Shown: piece by piece, positions 43,564 through 53,194 of the stretch
How the letters are laid out: each line of letters opens with the position of its first letter
Position numbering within the stretch: position 1 is the first letter of the stretch
Source of the DNA: Herbidospora daliensis
Lineage (GTDB): Bacteria > Actinomycetota > Actinomycetes > Streptosporangiales > Streptosporangiaceae
Assembly (NCBI RefSeq): GCF_001570585.1
Contig: NZ_BBXF01000001.1
Span: forward strand, 1,472,889-1,536,888
Length of the DNA: 64,000 nucleotides
Direction: 5' to 3'
Made by a program: the position numbers and the translations under genes
Notes under the pieces: model-generated
Told to the model about the DNA's origin: nothing
Database searches by the model: none
The model's input: only the letters and a program-made list of their open reading frames with translations

Positions 43564-46428
43564 CTAATCCGCTGATCTTGACCGTCGGGACCTGCGCCGG
43601 GAGCGCGGCTGGTCGTCGACGGTGTCGGTCACCGAGTCGCGGGAGTCGTGAGCCGCGACGGCGTTGCCGCCGTTCTCGGACTTCTCCAGCTTCTCGGCCA
43701 CGGCCTTCTCGATCGCCATCTTGCCCTGCGTGCCGCGCGGCTCGGGCTTACCGTCGACCGGCTCGGTCGAGATGATGACCCCGCGCCCGTGGCAGCAGTC
43801 GCACTGCGTCGAGAACGCCTCCAGCAGCCCCTGGCCGACCCGCTTGCGGGTCATCTGCACCAGACCCAGCGAGGTGACCTCGGCCACCTGGTGCTTGGTT
43901 CGGTCGCGCGCCAGGCATTCGAGCAGGCGGCGCAGCACCAGATCGCGGTTGCTCTCCAGCACCATGTCGATGAAGTCGATCACGATGATGCCGCCGACGT
44001 CGCGCAGCCGGAGCTGACGGACGATCTCCTCGGCGGCCTCCAGGTTGTTCCTGGTGACCGTCTCCTCCAGGTTGCCGCCCTGGCCGGTGAACTTGCCCGT
44101 GTTGACGTCGACGACGGTCATCGCCTCGGTCCGGTCGATCACCAGCGAGCCGCCCGAGGGCAGCCAGACCTTGCGCTCCATCGCCTTGGCGATCTGCTCG
44201 TCGACCCGGTAGGCGTGGAAGACGTCGACGTCCTCGTCCCACTTGGCGACGCGCTCGGCGAGGTGCGGGGCGACGTAGTCGACGTACTCCTCGACGGTCC
44301 GGGCGACCTCGTCGCCCTGGACCACCAGGTTGGTGAAGTCTTCGTTGAAGACGTCGCGGACCACGCGGATCGTCATGTCGGGCTCGGCCGACAGCAGCTC
44401 CGGCGGGCTCGCCGACTTGGCCTTCTTCTGGATGCTCTCCCACTGCGCCGCCAGGCGGGCGACGTCGCGGGCCAGCTCCTCCTCCGAGGCCCCCTCGGCG
44501 GCCGTGCGCACGATCACGCCCGCGTTCTCGGGCATGACCTTGCGCAGGATCTGCTTCAGGCGCGTGCGCTCCTTGTCGGGCAGCTTGCGCGAGATGCCGG
44601 TCATCGAGCCGTCGGGCACGTACACGAGATAACGGCCGGGGAGGCTGATCTGCGAGGTGAGCCGGGCGCCCTTGTGACCCATGGGGTCCTTGGTGACCTG
44701 CACCAGCACCGACTGGCCCGACTTCAGCGCGGCCTCGATGCGGCGCGGCTGGCCTTCGAGCCCGGCGGTGTCGAAGTTGACCTCACCGGCGTAGAGCACC
44801 GCGTTGCGGCCCTTGCCGACGTCGACGAACGCCGCCTCCATCGAGGGCAGCACGTTCTGGACCTTGCCCAGGTAGACGTTGCCCACGTAGGACTGGCTGG
44901 CCTCGCGGTCGACGTAGTGCTCGACCAGCACGCCGTCTTCGAGCACCGCGATCTGGGTGCGGCCGCCGTGGCGGCGCACGACCATGACGCGCTCGACCGA
45001 CTCGCGGCGGGCCAGGAACTCCGACTCGGTGATGATCGGCGGACGGCGGCGGCCCAGCTCACGGCCCTCGCGGCGGCGCTGCTTCTTGGCCTCCAGGCGG
45101 GTGGAGCCGCGGAAGCCCTGCACCTCGTCGACCGAGGAGGTGGTGGTGCGGCCGGCGCGCGGCGCCCGGATGCGGACCACGGTGTTGGGCGGGTCGTCGG
45201 TGACGACCGCGTCGTCCTCGCCGCCCCGGCGGCGCCGGCGGCGACGGCGGCGCGAACCGGCCTCGCCCGACTCCCCGTCGTCGTCGGCGTCCTCGTCGGA
45301 CTCCTCGGCGGCGGCCTGGGGCTCCTCCTCGGACTCCTGGCCCTCGCCGTCTTCACGGCCACGCCCCCGGCCACGGCCGCCACGGCGGCGCCGGCGGCGG
45401 CGCGAACCCTCGCCCGACTCGTCGTCGCCGTCGTCGTCGGACTCCTCCTCGGCCTCCTCGGCGGCGGCCGGCTCGGGTTCGGGCTGCGGCTGGACCGGCG
45501 GCTGGGGCGCGGGCTGCTGCGGCCGGGCCGGGATCGCGGCGGCGGCGTCGGGCGCCTGGAACAGCGGCTGGAAGACCGCCGCCGGGCGCTGGTAGGTGTA
45601 CTGCTGCGGCTGCTGCTCGGCGGCGTGGAAGCCGAACGGGTCGGCCAGCCGCGACGGCGTGGCGCCCTCGTCGAGGTCTTCGAGGTCTTCGCCGGCCGGC
45701 TCGTCGTCGAGCGGCTCCTCGGTGGGCAGCGTGAACATCATCGCGGCCGCGACCTGGGCTTCCGCCGCGTTGAGCGCGCTGGATCGTTCCGTGGCGCCCT
45801 CTTCGTCCCTCTTGCGGGTGCGGCGCCGTCTGGTCGGCTTCTCGTCGTCCTCGGAGACCGCCTCCGGCGTCTCCTCGACCTTCTTCCGGTTACGGCTCCG
45901 CCGCACGGGCTTGACGGTCTCGGCGTCGGGCGCGACCTCGGCCTGGGCCTCCTCGACCGCGGCCGTCACCTCGGGCGCGGCCGACTCGACGACGACCTCG
46001 GCGGCGGGCTCCGGAGCGGGGGCCTCCTTGGCCGCGCGGCTGCGCGTGGCGCGCTTACGGGCCGGACGGCTCTCGGCCGCCTCGGCCTCGTTGGCGGGCG
46101 CCTCGGCGGGCACGTCGACGGGCGGGGCGGCCGTCTCGGCGGCCGGGGCCTCGTCGTCGGCGGGCCGGGTGCGGCGCCGGGTGCGCTTGGGCTTCTCGGC
46201 GGGCTCGCCGGAGTCGGCGGCCGCGCCGTTGGAGGCGGCCGGTTCGGCCGTGCTCAGGGCGGTCGCCACGGACGCCTGGATGGCGGGCGCCGGGGGGATC
46301 TCGTCGGGTTCCGGCGGCGGACCCGCCGGCCGGCTCGCCGACCGTCTGCGGGCAGGCTTCGCCGTTGTCACCGAAGACGTCGTATCTGCAGTTGTCGTAT
46401 CGCCGACAGTGGGCTCGTTGTCGAGCAT
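43564..46428 (-). CDS. rne: Ribonuclease E/G
   Basis: A 954-residue RNase E/G with catalytic core in the C-terminal half: S1 domain (YVGNVYLGKVQNVLPSMEAAFVDVG, about 505-570), the metal-binding aspartates in VDVNTGKFTG and IVIDFIDM, and the Zn-link CDCC (TQCDCCHGRG). The N-terminal ~440 residues are low-complexity: Ala/Pro/Glu-rich, then alternating acidic (EEESDDDGDDESGE) and basic (RRRRRRGGRGRGRG) blocks, likely disordered RNA-binding or degradosome-scaffold regions. In actinobacteria these extensions flank the core at the N-terminus, as here. It matures rRNA/tRNA and degrades mRNA. Confidence 0.95.
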   Translation of the reverse strand: MLDNEPTVGDTTTADTTSSVTTAKPARRRSASRPAGPPPEPDEIPPAPAIQASVATALSTAEPAASNGAAADSGEPAEKPKRTRRRTRPADDEAPAAETAAPPVDVPAEAPANEAEAAESRPARKRATRSRAAKEAPAPEPAAEVVVESAAPEVTAAVEEAQAEVAPDAETVKPVRRSRNRKKVEETPEAVSEDDEKPTRRRRTRKRDEEGATERSSALNAAEAQVAAAMMFTLPTEEPLDDEPAGEDLEDLDEGATPSRLADPFGFHAAEQQPQQYTYQRPAAVFQPLFQAPDAAAAIPARPQQPAPQPPVQPQPEPEPAAAEEAEEESDDDGDDESGEGSRRRRRRRGGRGRGRGREDGEGQESEEEPQAAAEESDEDADDDGESGEAGSRRRRRRRRRGGEDDAVVTDDPPNTVVRIRAPRAGRTTTSSVDEVQGFRGSTRLEAKKQRRREGRELGRRRPPIITESEFLARRESVERVMVVRRHGGRTQIAVLEDGVLVEHYVDREASQSYVGNVYLGKVQNVLPSMEAAFVDVGKGRNAVLYAGEVNFDTAGLEGQPRRIEAALKSGQSVLVQVTKDPMGHKGARLTSQISLPGRYLVYVPDGSMTGISRKLPDKERTRLKQILRKVMPENAGVIVRTAAEGASEEELARDVARLAAQWESIQKKAKSASPPELLSAEPDMTIRVVRDVFNEDFTNLVVQGDEVARTVEEYVDYVAPHLAERVAKWDEDVDVFHAYRVDEQIAKAMERKVWLPSGGSLVIDRTEAMTVVDVNTGKFTGQGGNLEETVTRNNLEAAEEIVRQLRLRDVGGIIVIDFIDMVLESNRDLVLRRLLECLARDRTKHQVAEVTSLGLVQMTRKRVGQGLLEAFSTQCDCCHGRGVIISTEPVDGKPEPRGTQGKMAIEKAVAEKLEKSENGGNAVAAHDSRDSVTDTVDDQPRSRRRSRRSRSAD

Positions 46429-46445
46429 GCGGGCGCTCTCCCGTC

Positions 46446-46480
46446 AGCCCCCGGGCGCGTTTCCGCGCCGCGCGGGGGCT
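46446..46480 (-). terminator. Hairpin between the DUF2344 gene and rne
   Basis: AGCCCCC/GGGGGCT stem extended by GGCGCG/CGCGCC around a short T-rich loop. It lies ~54 bases after the DUF2344 stop and just upstream of the rne ATG. It may terminate the radical-SAM operon or attenuate rne. Confidence 0.45.
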
Positions 46481-46534
46481 CTTCTCGTCTCTCGTGGTCC
46501 GCCCGGCCACCTTCCGGGGCCATGGCGGCAAGTC

Positions 46535-47272
46535 CTATTGGTCTCCACCAACCCGGTCGGCTTCGAGCGGGTCGGCGGGCTCACCGGTCGACGCGTCAAG
46601 GGGCCCCTGCGCCAGCCTGGTCACCGAAGGCGGTGACGGCGGCGCGAAGTCGGCCACGAGACGCAGACCCATGAGCACGTCGTCGGGTCGGACGGCCGGA
46701 GTTTCGTGCCGAACGACCATGCGAAGTATGACACACGACTGATTCGGCCCTCCCTCCCCGTGATCGTCCTGGTCAGCGGTCAGCGACACCAGCGATGCCA
46801 CGGCCCCCCGGGCGTCGAAGTTCCGCATCCCCTTCTTGGTGAGGCGTTCGACCGCGACCTCTGCTGCGGTCATGAATTCCTTCACCGCACTCTCGGCCGC
46901 CGCCGGATCGGCTCCCGGCAGGCGCACCTCCCACAACGAGCCCTCCAGCCGGTCGGCCAGGCTCCCCGCGCGCGCTTCGACCACGTCGAGCACGTCGAGA
47001 CCCGGCGGCAGCGAGGCGTCGAGGGCGGCGCGCAACTCCTGCGGACGGCAGGGGCGGGTCACCGCGATCTCGAGGTATTCGGCCTCGCTGGCCACCCCGG
47101 TGGGGGCGGCACCCGCGTAGGAGATCCTCGGGTGAGGGCTGAACCCCGCGCTGAAGGCCACCGGGATGTCAGCCCGCCGGACCGCCCTTTCGACGGCACG
47201 GGAGATGTCGCGGTGACTCGTGAAGCGCAGCCGCCCTCGTTTCGCGTAGCGCACGCGCAGACGCTGCGCCAC
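46535..47272 (-). CDS. TIGR03936/DUF2344 family protein
   Basis: A 245-residue protein of the radical-SAM-linked TIGR03936 family: LRVRYAKRGRLRFTSHRDISRAVERAVRRADIPVAFSAGFSPHPRISYAGAAPTG is the diagnostic N-terminus. The family is nearly always next to, or fused with, the TIGR03960 radical SAM protein, as here (102 bases apart); biochemical role is not established. GTG start at 47272. Confidence 0.92.
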   Translation of the reverse strand: MAQRLRVRYAKRGRLRFTSHRDISRAVERAVRRADIPVAFSAGFSPHPRISYAGAAPTGVASEAEYLEIAVTRPCRPQELRAALDASLPPGLDVLDVVEARAGSLADRLEGSLWEVRLPGADPAAAESAVKEFMTAAEVAVERLTKKGMRNFDARGAVASLVSLTADQDDHGEGGPNQSCVILRMVVRHETPAVRPDDVLMGLRLVADFAPPSPPSVTRLAQGPLDASTGEPADPLEADRVGGDQ

Positions 47273-47374
47273 CGGCGCGGGCGGGGGCCCATCGGGTGCG
47301 GGTTTCAGAGGTCCGTGTTCCTTCCAGTCTCGTTTCGTGGGCCTGGGGGAAGCCGCTCCCCCGGGCCGTCTTCC

Positions 47375-49300
47375 TCAGGATACGACCGTGAGCGGGAGCA
47401 ACTTGCGGCCCGTGGGGCCGATCTGGATCTCCGTGCCCATGGTCGGGCAGACGCCGCAGTCGTAGCAGGGCGTCCAGCGGCAGTCTTCGACCTCGACGTC
47501 GTTGACGGCGTCCTGCCAGTCTTGCCAGAGCCATTCGCGGTCGAGGCCGGCGTCGAGGTGGTCCCACGGGAGCACCTCGTGCTCCTCGCGCTCCCGGACG
47601 GTGTACCAGTCGACGTCGACCGGCTCCCCGTCGAGCGCCTCGGCGGCGCAGGCCATCCACCGGTCGTACGAGAAGTGCTCGCTCCAGCCGTCGAAACGGC
47701 CGCCGTCTTCCCAGACCTTCTGGATGATCTTGCCGACGCGGCGGTCGCCCCGGGACAGCAGGCCCTCCACGATCGACGGTTTGCCGTCGTGGTAGCGCAT
47801 GCCGATCGCCTTGCCGTACTGCTTGTCGTTGCGCAGGGTGTTGCGGAGTTCCCGCAGCCGCCGGTCGACCGTCTCGTGGTCGGCCTGCGCGGCCCACTGG
47901 AACGGGGTGTGCGGCTTGGGCACGAACCCGCCGATCGACACCGTGCAGCGCACGTCGCGCGACCCGGTCGCCTCGCGGCCGGCCTTGATGACCTTCCTCG
48001 CCAGGTCGGCGATGCCGAGGACGTCGACGTCCTCCTCGGTCGGCAGGCCGCACATGAAGTAGAGCTTCACCTGCCGCCACCCCTGACTGTAGGCCGTGGT
48101 GACGGTGCGGATCAGGTCTTCTTCGCTGACCATCTTGTTGATGACCTTGCGCATGCGCTCGGAGCCGCCTTCGGGGGCGAAGGTGAGCCCCGAGCGGCGC
48201 CCGTTGCGGGAGAACTCGTTGGCCAGGTCGATGTTGAACGCGTCGACCCGGGTCGACGGCAGCGAGAGCGAGACGTTGCTGCCCTCGTAGCGGTCGGCCA
48301 GGCCCTTGGCGACCTCGCCGATCTCCGAGTGGTCGGCGCTCGACAACGACAGCAGGCCGACCTCGCTGAAGCCGGACTCCCTGATGCCGTTGTCGACCAT
48401 CGCGCCGATCGTGGTGATCGACCGTTCGCGCACCGGGCGGGTGATCATGCCCGCCTGGCAGAACCGGCAGCCGCGGGTGCAGCCCCGGAAGATCTCCACG
48501 CTGAACCGCTCGTGGACGGTCTCGGCCAGCGGGACCAGCGGCTTCTTCGGGTAGGGCCACTCGTCGAGGTCCATCACGGTGTGCTTGAACACCCGCGAGG
48601 GCACCCCCGAACGGTTGGGCACGACCCGCTTGATCCGCCCGTCGGGCAGGTATTCGACGTCGTAGAACCGCGGGACGTACACCCCGCCGGTCTCGGCCAG
48701 CCGCAGCAGCACGCCGTCGCGGCCGCCGGGCTCACCCTCGGCCTTCCACTCGCGGATCACCTCGGAGATCGCGATCGCGATCTGCTCGCCGTCGCCGAGC
48801 ACGGCGGCGTCGATGAAGTCGGCGATCGGCTCCGGGTTGAACGCGGCGTGGCCGCCGGCCAGCACGATCGGGTCGTCAGGACCCCGATCGGCCGAGCTGA
48901 GCGGGATGCCGGCCAGGTCGAGCGCGGTCAGCATGTTGGTGTAGCCGAGCTCCGTCGAGAACGAGAGGCCCAGCACGTCGAACGCGCGCACCGGCCGGTG
49001 GGCGTCGACGGTGAACTGCGGGACGCCTTCGGCCCGCATCAGCCTCTCGAGGTCGGGCCAGACCGCGTAGGTCCGCTCGGCCAGGGTCTCGGGCAGCTCG
49101 TTGAGGATCTCGTAGAGGATCTGGACGCCCTGGTTGGGCAGGCCGACCTCGTAGGCGTCGGGATACATCAACGCCCAGCGAACCGTGGCCTCGTCCCAGT
49201 CCTTGACCGTCGAGTTGAGCTCACCCCCGACGTACTGGATCGGCTTCTGCACCTTCGGCAGCAGGGCTTCCAGGCGGGGAAACAGCGACTCGACAGACAT
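47375..49300 (-). CDS. TIGR03960-family B12-binding radical SAM protein
   Basis: A 641-residue protein with an N-terminal cobalamin-binding-like Rossmann region (ALMYPDAYEVGLPNQGVQILYEILN) and a radical SAM core with the [4Fe-4S] motif RGCTRGCRFCQAG. The C-terminus has a second Cys cluster (CRWTPCYDCGVC). The family is universal in actinobacteria and always paired with TIGR03936; its substrate is not known to me. ATG at 49300. Confidence 0.93.
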   Translation of the reverse strand: MSVESLFPRLEALLPKVQKPIQYVGGELNSTVKDWDEATVRWALMYPDAYEVGLPNQGVQILYEILNELPETLAERTYAVWPDLERLMRAEGVPQFTVDAHRPVRAFDVLGLSFSTELGYTNMLTALDLAGIPLSSADRGPDDPIVLAGGHAAFNPEPIADFIDAAVLGDGEQIAIAISEVIREWKAEGEPGGRDGVLLRLAETGGVYVPRFYDVEYLPDGRIKRVVPNRSGVPSRVFKHTVMDLDEWPYPKKPLVPLAETVHERFSVEIFRGCTRGCRFCQAGMITRPVRERSITTIGAMVDNGIRESGFSEVGLLSLSSADHSEIGEVAKGLADRYEGSNVSLSLPSTRVDAFNIDLANEFSRNGRRSGLTFAPEGGSERMRKVINKMVSEEDLIRTVTTAYSQGWRQVKLYFMCGLPTEEDVDVLGIADLARKVIKAGREATGSRDVRCTVSIGGFVPKPHTPFQWAAQADHETVDRRLRELRNTLRNDKQYGKAIGMRYHDGKPSIVEGLLSRGDRRVGKIIQKVWEDGGRFDGWSEHFSYDRWMACAAEALDGEPVDVDWYTVREREEHEVLPWDHLDAGLDREWLWQDWQDAVNDVEVEDCRWTPCYDCGVCPTMGTEIQIGPTGRKLLPLTVVS

Positions 49301-49319
49301 GTGACCCAGGGTATAGGAG

Positions 49320-50204
49320 CTAGAAGGCGCGCCAGGTCCGGTTGTCGCCCGCCCGGAGCGAGGCCAGCCGGAAGCGCAGCACCCCGAGGGCGTCGCGATC
49401 GAGGTGGGCGTTCCTGAGCAGCGCCGTCAGGGTCTGGAGCTCCCGGGTGTCGCGGAGCACCGGATAACCGGCCCAGTGGCGGATGTCGTAGCCGTACGCC
49501 TCCACGAACCCGTCGCGCTGCGCCTCGGTGAGACCGAACCTGACCCCGGCCATGGTCGGCGCCAGGTCGATCTCGCGCGGCCCGGCGCTCACCGAGTCCC
49601 AATCGCACAGCAGGTGCCCCCCGGGTGTACGGAGCAGGTTCCCTCGGTGCGCGTCACCGTGGACCAGTCCGTACGGCAGGGAGAACTCCAGCCGCTCGTA
49701 GTAGGCGTCGGAGAGCGCCGAGCACCGTTCGGTCAGCCACTCGCGCTCTTCGGGATCGATCGCGCGGGCGTCCGCGATGGCCCGCCTGATGGTCCCGAAC
49801 GGGTCGTAGGTCGGCAGGTCGAACGGCACCGGCGGCAGCGCGTGCAGCCGCCGGAGCAGCAGGCCGAGCGGGACGGGCCCGGGGGCCGGGCCGTCCTGCT
49901 CCTCGTAGTGCCAGAAGGTCACCAGGTAGCCGTCGACCGCGATCGGCTGGCGCACCTCGGCGGGCCGGGTGACCGGGAACCCCTGGACGGCCAGCCAGCG
50001 GGTGACCTTGATGGAGGTCACCAGGCGGTCGTACTTGCCGGGGGTGGTGGCGGTCGCCATGCGGACCACCAGGCCCTCTTCCGGCAGGTGGTAGACGACG
50101 CTGGCGAAGCTGCGCAGGAGCCGGGCTCCGGCGGAGTTCAGACCGGCCTCGCGGCAGGCCTCGATGAGCGCGGCCGGGGTTCCGGCGACGAGGGGAACGG
50201 TCAC
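49320..50204 (-). CDS. Aminoglycoside phosphotransferase (APH)-family kinase
   Basis: A 294-residue APH-fold kinase: catalytic LVHGDAHRGNLL and metal-binding LLCDWDSVS. Family members phosphorylate antibiotics, sugars, choline or hydroxylated small molecules. The GTG start overlaps the stop of the upstream XRE regulator (GTGA), so the two are cotranslated; the pair is frequent in Streptosporangiales and Streptomyces and the substrate is probably an endogenous metabolite. No evidence makes it a resistance gene. Confidence 0.88.
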   Translation of the reverse strand: MTVPLVAGTPAALIEACREAGLNSAGARLLRSFASVVYHLPEEGLVVRMATATTPGKYDRLVTSIKVTRWLAVQGFPVTRPAEVRQPIAVDGYLVTFWHYEEQDGPAPGPVPLGLLLRRLHALPPVPFDLPTYDPFGTIRRAIADARAIDPEEREWLTERCSALSDAYYERLEFSLPYGLVHGDAHRGNLLRTPGGHLLCDWDSVSAGPREIDLAPTMAGVRFGLTEAQRDGFVEAYGYDIRHWAGYPVLRDTRELQTLTALLRNAHLDRDALGVLRFRLASLRAGDNRTWRAF

Positions 50205-51616
50205 GGGGAGAGCCTCCGCTGGTCGGATGCCGCCAGGGTGTGGGTGAGGCCGACGGAGCAGAATCCCTCGATCTGGCGGGCCATCCGGTCGGACACCAGC
50301 GACCGGCTGGCCGCCAGGGTGGCGCCGAGGCTGTCGATGCGGCGGTCGGGGGGCAGTTCGAGCAGCGGGGCCACCGCCTGCTCGGCGCCCTCCTGGTCGT
50401 CCTCCATGACGTAGGCGATCGCCAGATGGGCGCGGGCCATGGCCTCGCACCCGTAGGAGCGGTTCTCCCGCTCGTCGGTGGAGTAGAGGGCGATCGACTC
50501 GGCCGCCTCGCGGATCGCCCGGGAGGAGTCGCCCAGGTGGAGATGGGTGACGGCGGCGTAGTAGTGCTGTTTGGCGGGCCGGAAGGCGAACTCACCGGCG
50601 ATCTCGTCGTGGAGCTCGTCGCGGCCGCCCCGCGACCGTGCGTCCTCGGCGCGCAGCAGGGCCTCCCGCGCTTCGTCGGTACGGCCCAGCATCGCGGCCG
50701 ACCGGGCCCGGAGCATGTAGAGCCGGGCCCCGCCCGACCCCGAGTTGAGGTGGGTGAGGGCGTCTCCGGCGTACCGGAAACTGTCTTCATAGCGCCGGTC
50801 CCACAGGGCCACCGACGCCTGCATCCCGCGTGACCACCCCATCAGGGACGTATGCCCCGCGATGCGGCCATACGTCCACGCCGCGCGGGCGAGGGTGTCG
50901 GCGGGCAGCCGGCGGCCCATGTCCATGCTGGCGTTGGCCATCAGGCCGCACAGGGCACCGGTGAGGAAGTAGAGGTCCTGGGCCTGGCCGGGATGGATGC
51001 GCCGGTCGAGGGCCTTGCGGGTCTGCTCCTGCAACACCCGCATCTCGACGAACAGCGGGAGCGGCGACTCCCACACGTAGCGCCGGCCAACCCAGACCAC
51101 CTGCGTGCGTAACCGTTCGAGCGCGCCCGTGCCGAGCTCGCTGTTCTCGACCTCCTCGGCGTGCTCGCTGGCCTCGCGCGCGGCGTCCTCGACCGGGTCG
51201 GCGGCGCCGGCCGCGGCGTGCGCCCGGCGGGCCTCCTCGGGCGTGTAGTCGCGGGCGAAGCCGAGCTGGACCGGCCCGGTCTCGAACAGCCGGCACAGCA
51301 GGTCGGTGTACTCGCGGTCGGGGCGCGCCCCGGCCTCCCACTCCCGCCAGGAACGTTCGGACAGGCCGCGCCGTTTGATGCCGGCCCGGTCGCACATGCC
51401 GTGGAACCGCTCGATCGCCTCTTCGACGGTCCAGCCGTTAGCCAGGCGCATGCACTTCAGGCGCGAGGTCTGCGGGGAACCGGCGTGGATCTCCTCGGCG
51501 ATCTGGTGGATGATCGCCGTGGAGGGCGGTTCCCCCAGCGCCGCGAGGGTGCGGTCACGGATCGCCGAGGCGAACTGGATCGCTGATCGGTCGGCGCCGC
51601 GGGCGGAGTACGTCAT
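50201..51616 (-). CDS. XRE-type regulator with TPR-like C-terminal domain
   Basis: A 471-residue regulator. A helix-turn-helix-like N-terminal part (KCMRLANGWTVEEAIERFHGMCDRAGIKRRGLSERSWREWEAG, about 62-105) is followed by a long helical, repeat-rich region with alanine-rich pairs resembling TPRs (for example ARAAWTYGRIAGHTSLMGWSRG, EDSFRYAGDALTHLNSG, LGDSSRAIREAAESIALY). This is the layout of NsdA-like and other development-linked XRE proteins. The ATG at 51616 is preferred to the one 27 bases upstream because GGAG lies five bases before it. Translationally coupled to the APH gene. Confidence 0.85.
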   Translation of the reverse strand: MTYSARGADRSAIQFASAIRDRTLAALGEPPSTAIIHQIAEEIHAGSPQTSRLKCMRLANGWTVEEAIERFHGMCDRAGIKRRGLSERSWREWEAGARPDREYTDLLCRLFETGPVQLGFARDYTPEEARRAHAAAGAADPVEDAAREASEHAEEVENSELGTGALERLRTQVVWVGRRYVWESPLPLFVEMRVLQEQTRKALDRRIHPGQAQDLYFLTGALCGLMANASMDMGRRLPADTLARAAWTYGRIAGHTSLMGWSRGMQASVALWDRRYEDSFRYAGDALTHLNSGSGGARLYMLRARSAAMLGRTDEAREALLRAEDARSRGGRDELHDEIAGEFAFRPAKQHYYAAVTHLHLGDSSRAIREAAESIALYSTDERENRSYGCEAMARAHLAIAYVMEDDQEGAEQAVAPLLELPPDRRIDSLGATLAASRSLVSDRMARQIEGFCSVGLTHTLAASDQRRLSP

Positions 51617-51670
51617 GCTCTCTCCAGGTCGGGACGGTTCCACGCTAGCGTCGCGATCGTCACGAAACGG

Positions 51671-51922
51671 TCACCGCGCAGCCTGCGAGCCGCTCTCACG
51701 GCCCGTCGGGAAAGGGCCCACCTCACCGCCGCTCCGGACCTGGGCCATGAACAACTGCCCGCACAGGCTGCCGGGGGTGTCGGCGAACCACACCATCGGC
51801 GGGTTGCCGGCCGCCGCGGCGGCCCATCGCCCGTTGCCGTAAACGATCCGGTAGTCGGGAAAAGCCTTGCGGAGCAGGTCCAACGCGCGCATTCGCTCAC
51901 GCGCCTCGTCGTCCGGGGTCAC
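51671..51922 (-). CDS. Small hypothetical protein
   Basis: An 83-residue soluble protein (MTPDDEARERMRALDLLRKAFPDYRI...). The GTG start has GGAGG five bases upstream. No family is recognised; the middle contains WFADTPGSLCGQLFMAQV. Its position between rodA and the XRE-APH pair, on the same strand, gives no functional hint. Confidence 0.7.
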   Translation of the reverse strand: MTPDDEARERMRALDLLRKAFPDYRIVYGNGRWAAAAAGNPPMVWFADTPGSLCGQLFMAQVRSGGEVGPFPTGRESGSQAAR

Positions 51923-52030
51923 GCTTCCTCCGTCTGCGGAGTCATCGCCTATTCAAGGTTCGTTCCCAGAGTGTTCGCCGAACGGTAGCGGCACCAGTGA
52001 GAGCCTGCCGCACCTTCATGCGGACCACTC

Positions 52031-53194
52031 TCAGGTACGCCGCCCGCTGTGGATGGCCTGCAGCATGCCCACGCTGATCATGTTGGCCAACGTGGCGGTG
52101 CCGCCGTAGGAGACGAACGGAAGAGGCAGTCCCGTGATCGGCATGATGCCGATCGTCATCCCGACGTTGATGAACGTCTGGAACGCGAACCAGCAGACGA
52201 TCGCCGCCGCGACCAGCGCGCCGAACCGGTCGTCGCACTGCCGCGCGATCGTGATGCCCCGGACGAGCACCACGCCCAGCAGGGCGACCACCGTCATCGC
52301 GCCGAGGAAGCCGAACTCCTCGCCCGCGACGGTGAAGATGAAGTCGGTGTGCTGCTCGGGCACGAACCGGCCGGTGGTCTGCCCGCCCTCGAACAGCCCC
52401 TTGCCGTAGATCTCGCCCGAGCCGATCGCGATCAGCGACTGGGTCGCGTTGTAGCCGAAGCCGCGCGGGTCGCTGGCCGGGTTCATGAACGCGGTGAACC
52501 GGGCCACCTGGTAGGGCTGCAGCAGCCCCAGGAACCACACCATCAGCGCCGCCGCGACCGCCACGACCAGCACCAGCGCGATCCAACGTTTGCGGATGCC
52601 CGAGAAGACCAGCACGCTCGCGGTGATCACCGCCAGCACCATCGTGGTGCCGAGGTCGGGCTGGAGCATGACCAGCCCCATCGTCAGCCCCGCCGCCGCC
52701 AGGGCCAGCCCGACGTCGAGCGGCCGGGGCCGGTCGGTGCCCTCGGCGGCCTCCGACAACAACATCGCCAGCAGCAGGATCAGCGCCGGCTTGGCCAGCT
52801 CGGAGGGCTGCAGACCGAAGCCGCCGCCCAGCATGATCCACGAGTGGGAGCCGTTGACGGTCGACCCGACCGGGGTGATCACCAGCGCCAGCAGGGCGAG
52901 CCCGGCCGCGTAGGCGACGGGCGCGTAGGCCCGCAGCCGCCGGTGGTCGACCATCGAGACCAGGCCGCACAGGACCGCGCCCACGCACAGGATGAGCAGG
53001 TGCTTCTTCAGCATGCCGGTCGGCTCGATCGCCGTCCAGGTGCGGGTGGACGACCACACCAGCAGGGTGCTGATCGTGCACAACGCGGCCACGGCGACGA
53101 ACAGCACGCCGTCCATGCGCCATACGGCGGCGTCGGTCCCGATGGCCCGGCTGGCCAGCGACCGCTTGCGGATGCGGGTGATCGGCGTGGACAT
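52031..53194 (-). CDS. rodA: Rod-shape-determining protein RodA (SEDS glycosyltransferase)
   Basis: A 387-residue SEDS protein with about ten membrane helices. Conserved PSELAKPALIL, MLQPDLGTTM (catalytic Asp in QPDLG), HTDFIFTVAGEEFGFLG and PFVSYGGTATLANM motifs. It polymerises lipid II for wall elongation together with PBP2. Its ATG overlaps the mrdA stop (TGATG), so both are cotranslated; last gene of the mreBCD-mrdA-rodA operon. Confidence 0.96.
   Translation of the reverse strand: MSTPITRIRKRSLASRAIGTDAAVWRMDGVLFVAVAALCTISTLLVWSSTRTWTAIEPTGMLKKHLLILCVGAVLCGLVSMVDHRRLRAYAPVAYAAGLALLALVITPVGSTVNGSHSWIMLGGGFGLQPSELAKPALILLLAMLLSEAAEGTDRPRPLDVGLALAAAGLTMGLVMLQPDLGTTMVLAVITASVLVFSGIRKRWIALVLVVAVAAALMVWFLGLLQPYQVARFTAFMNPASDPRGFGYNATQSLIAIGSGEIYGKGLFEGGQTTGRFVPEQHTDFIFTVAGEEFGFLGAMTVVALLGVVLVRGITIARQCDDRFGALVAAAIVCWFAFQTFINVGMTIGIMPITGLPLPFVSYGGTATLANMISVGMLQAIHSGRRT

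Noticed and set aside
43648..46674. A 1008-residue plus-strand frame opposite RNase E/G
   Set aside because: Shadow of the RNase E/G gene; Leu/Gly/Arg-rich with no domain.
49320..50204. Aminoglycoside resistance gene
   Set aside because: The APH fold covers many small-molecule kinases; coupling to an XRE regulator in a housekeeping region gives no support for resistance.
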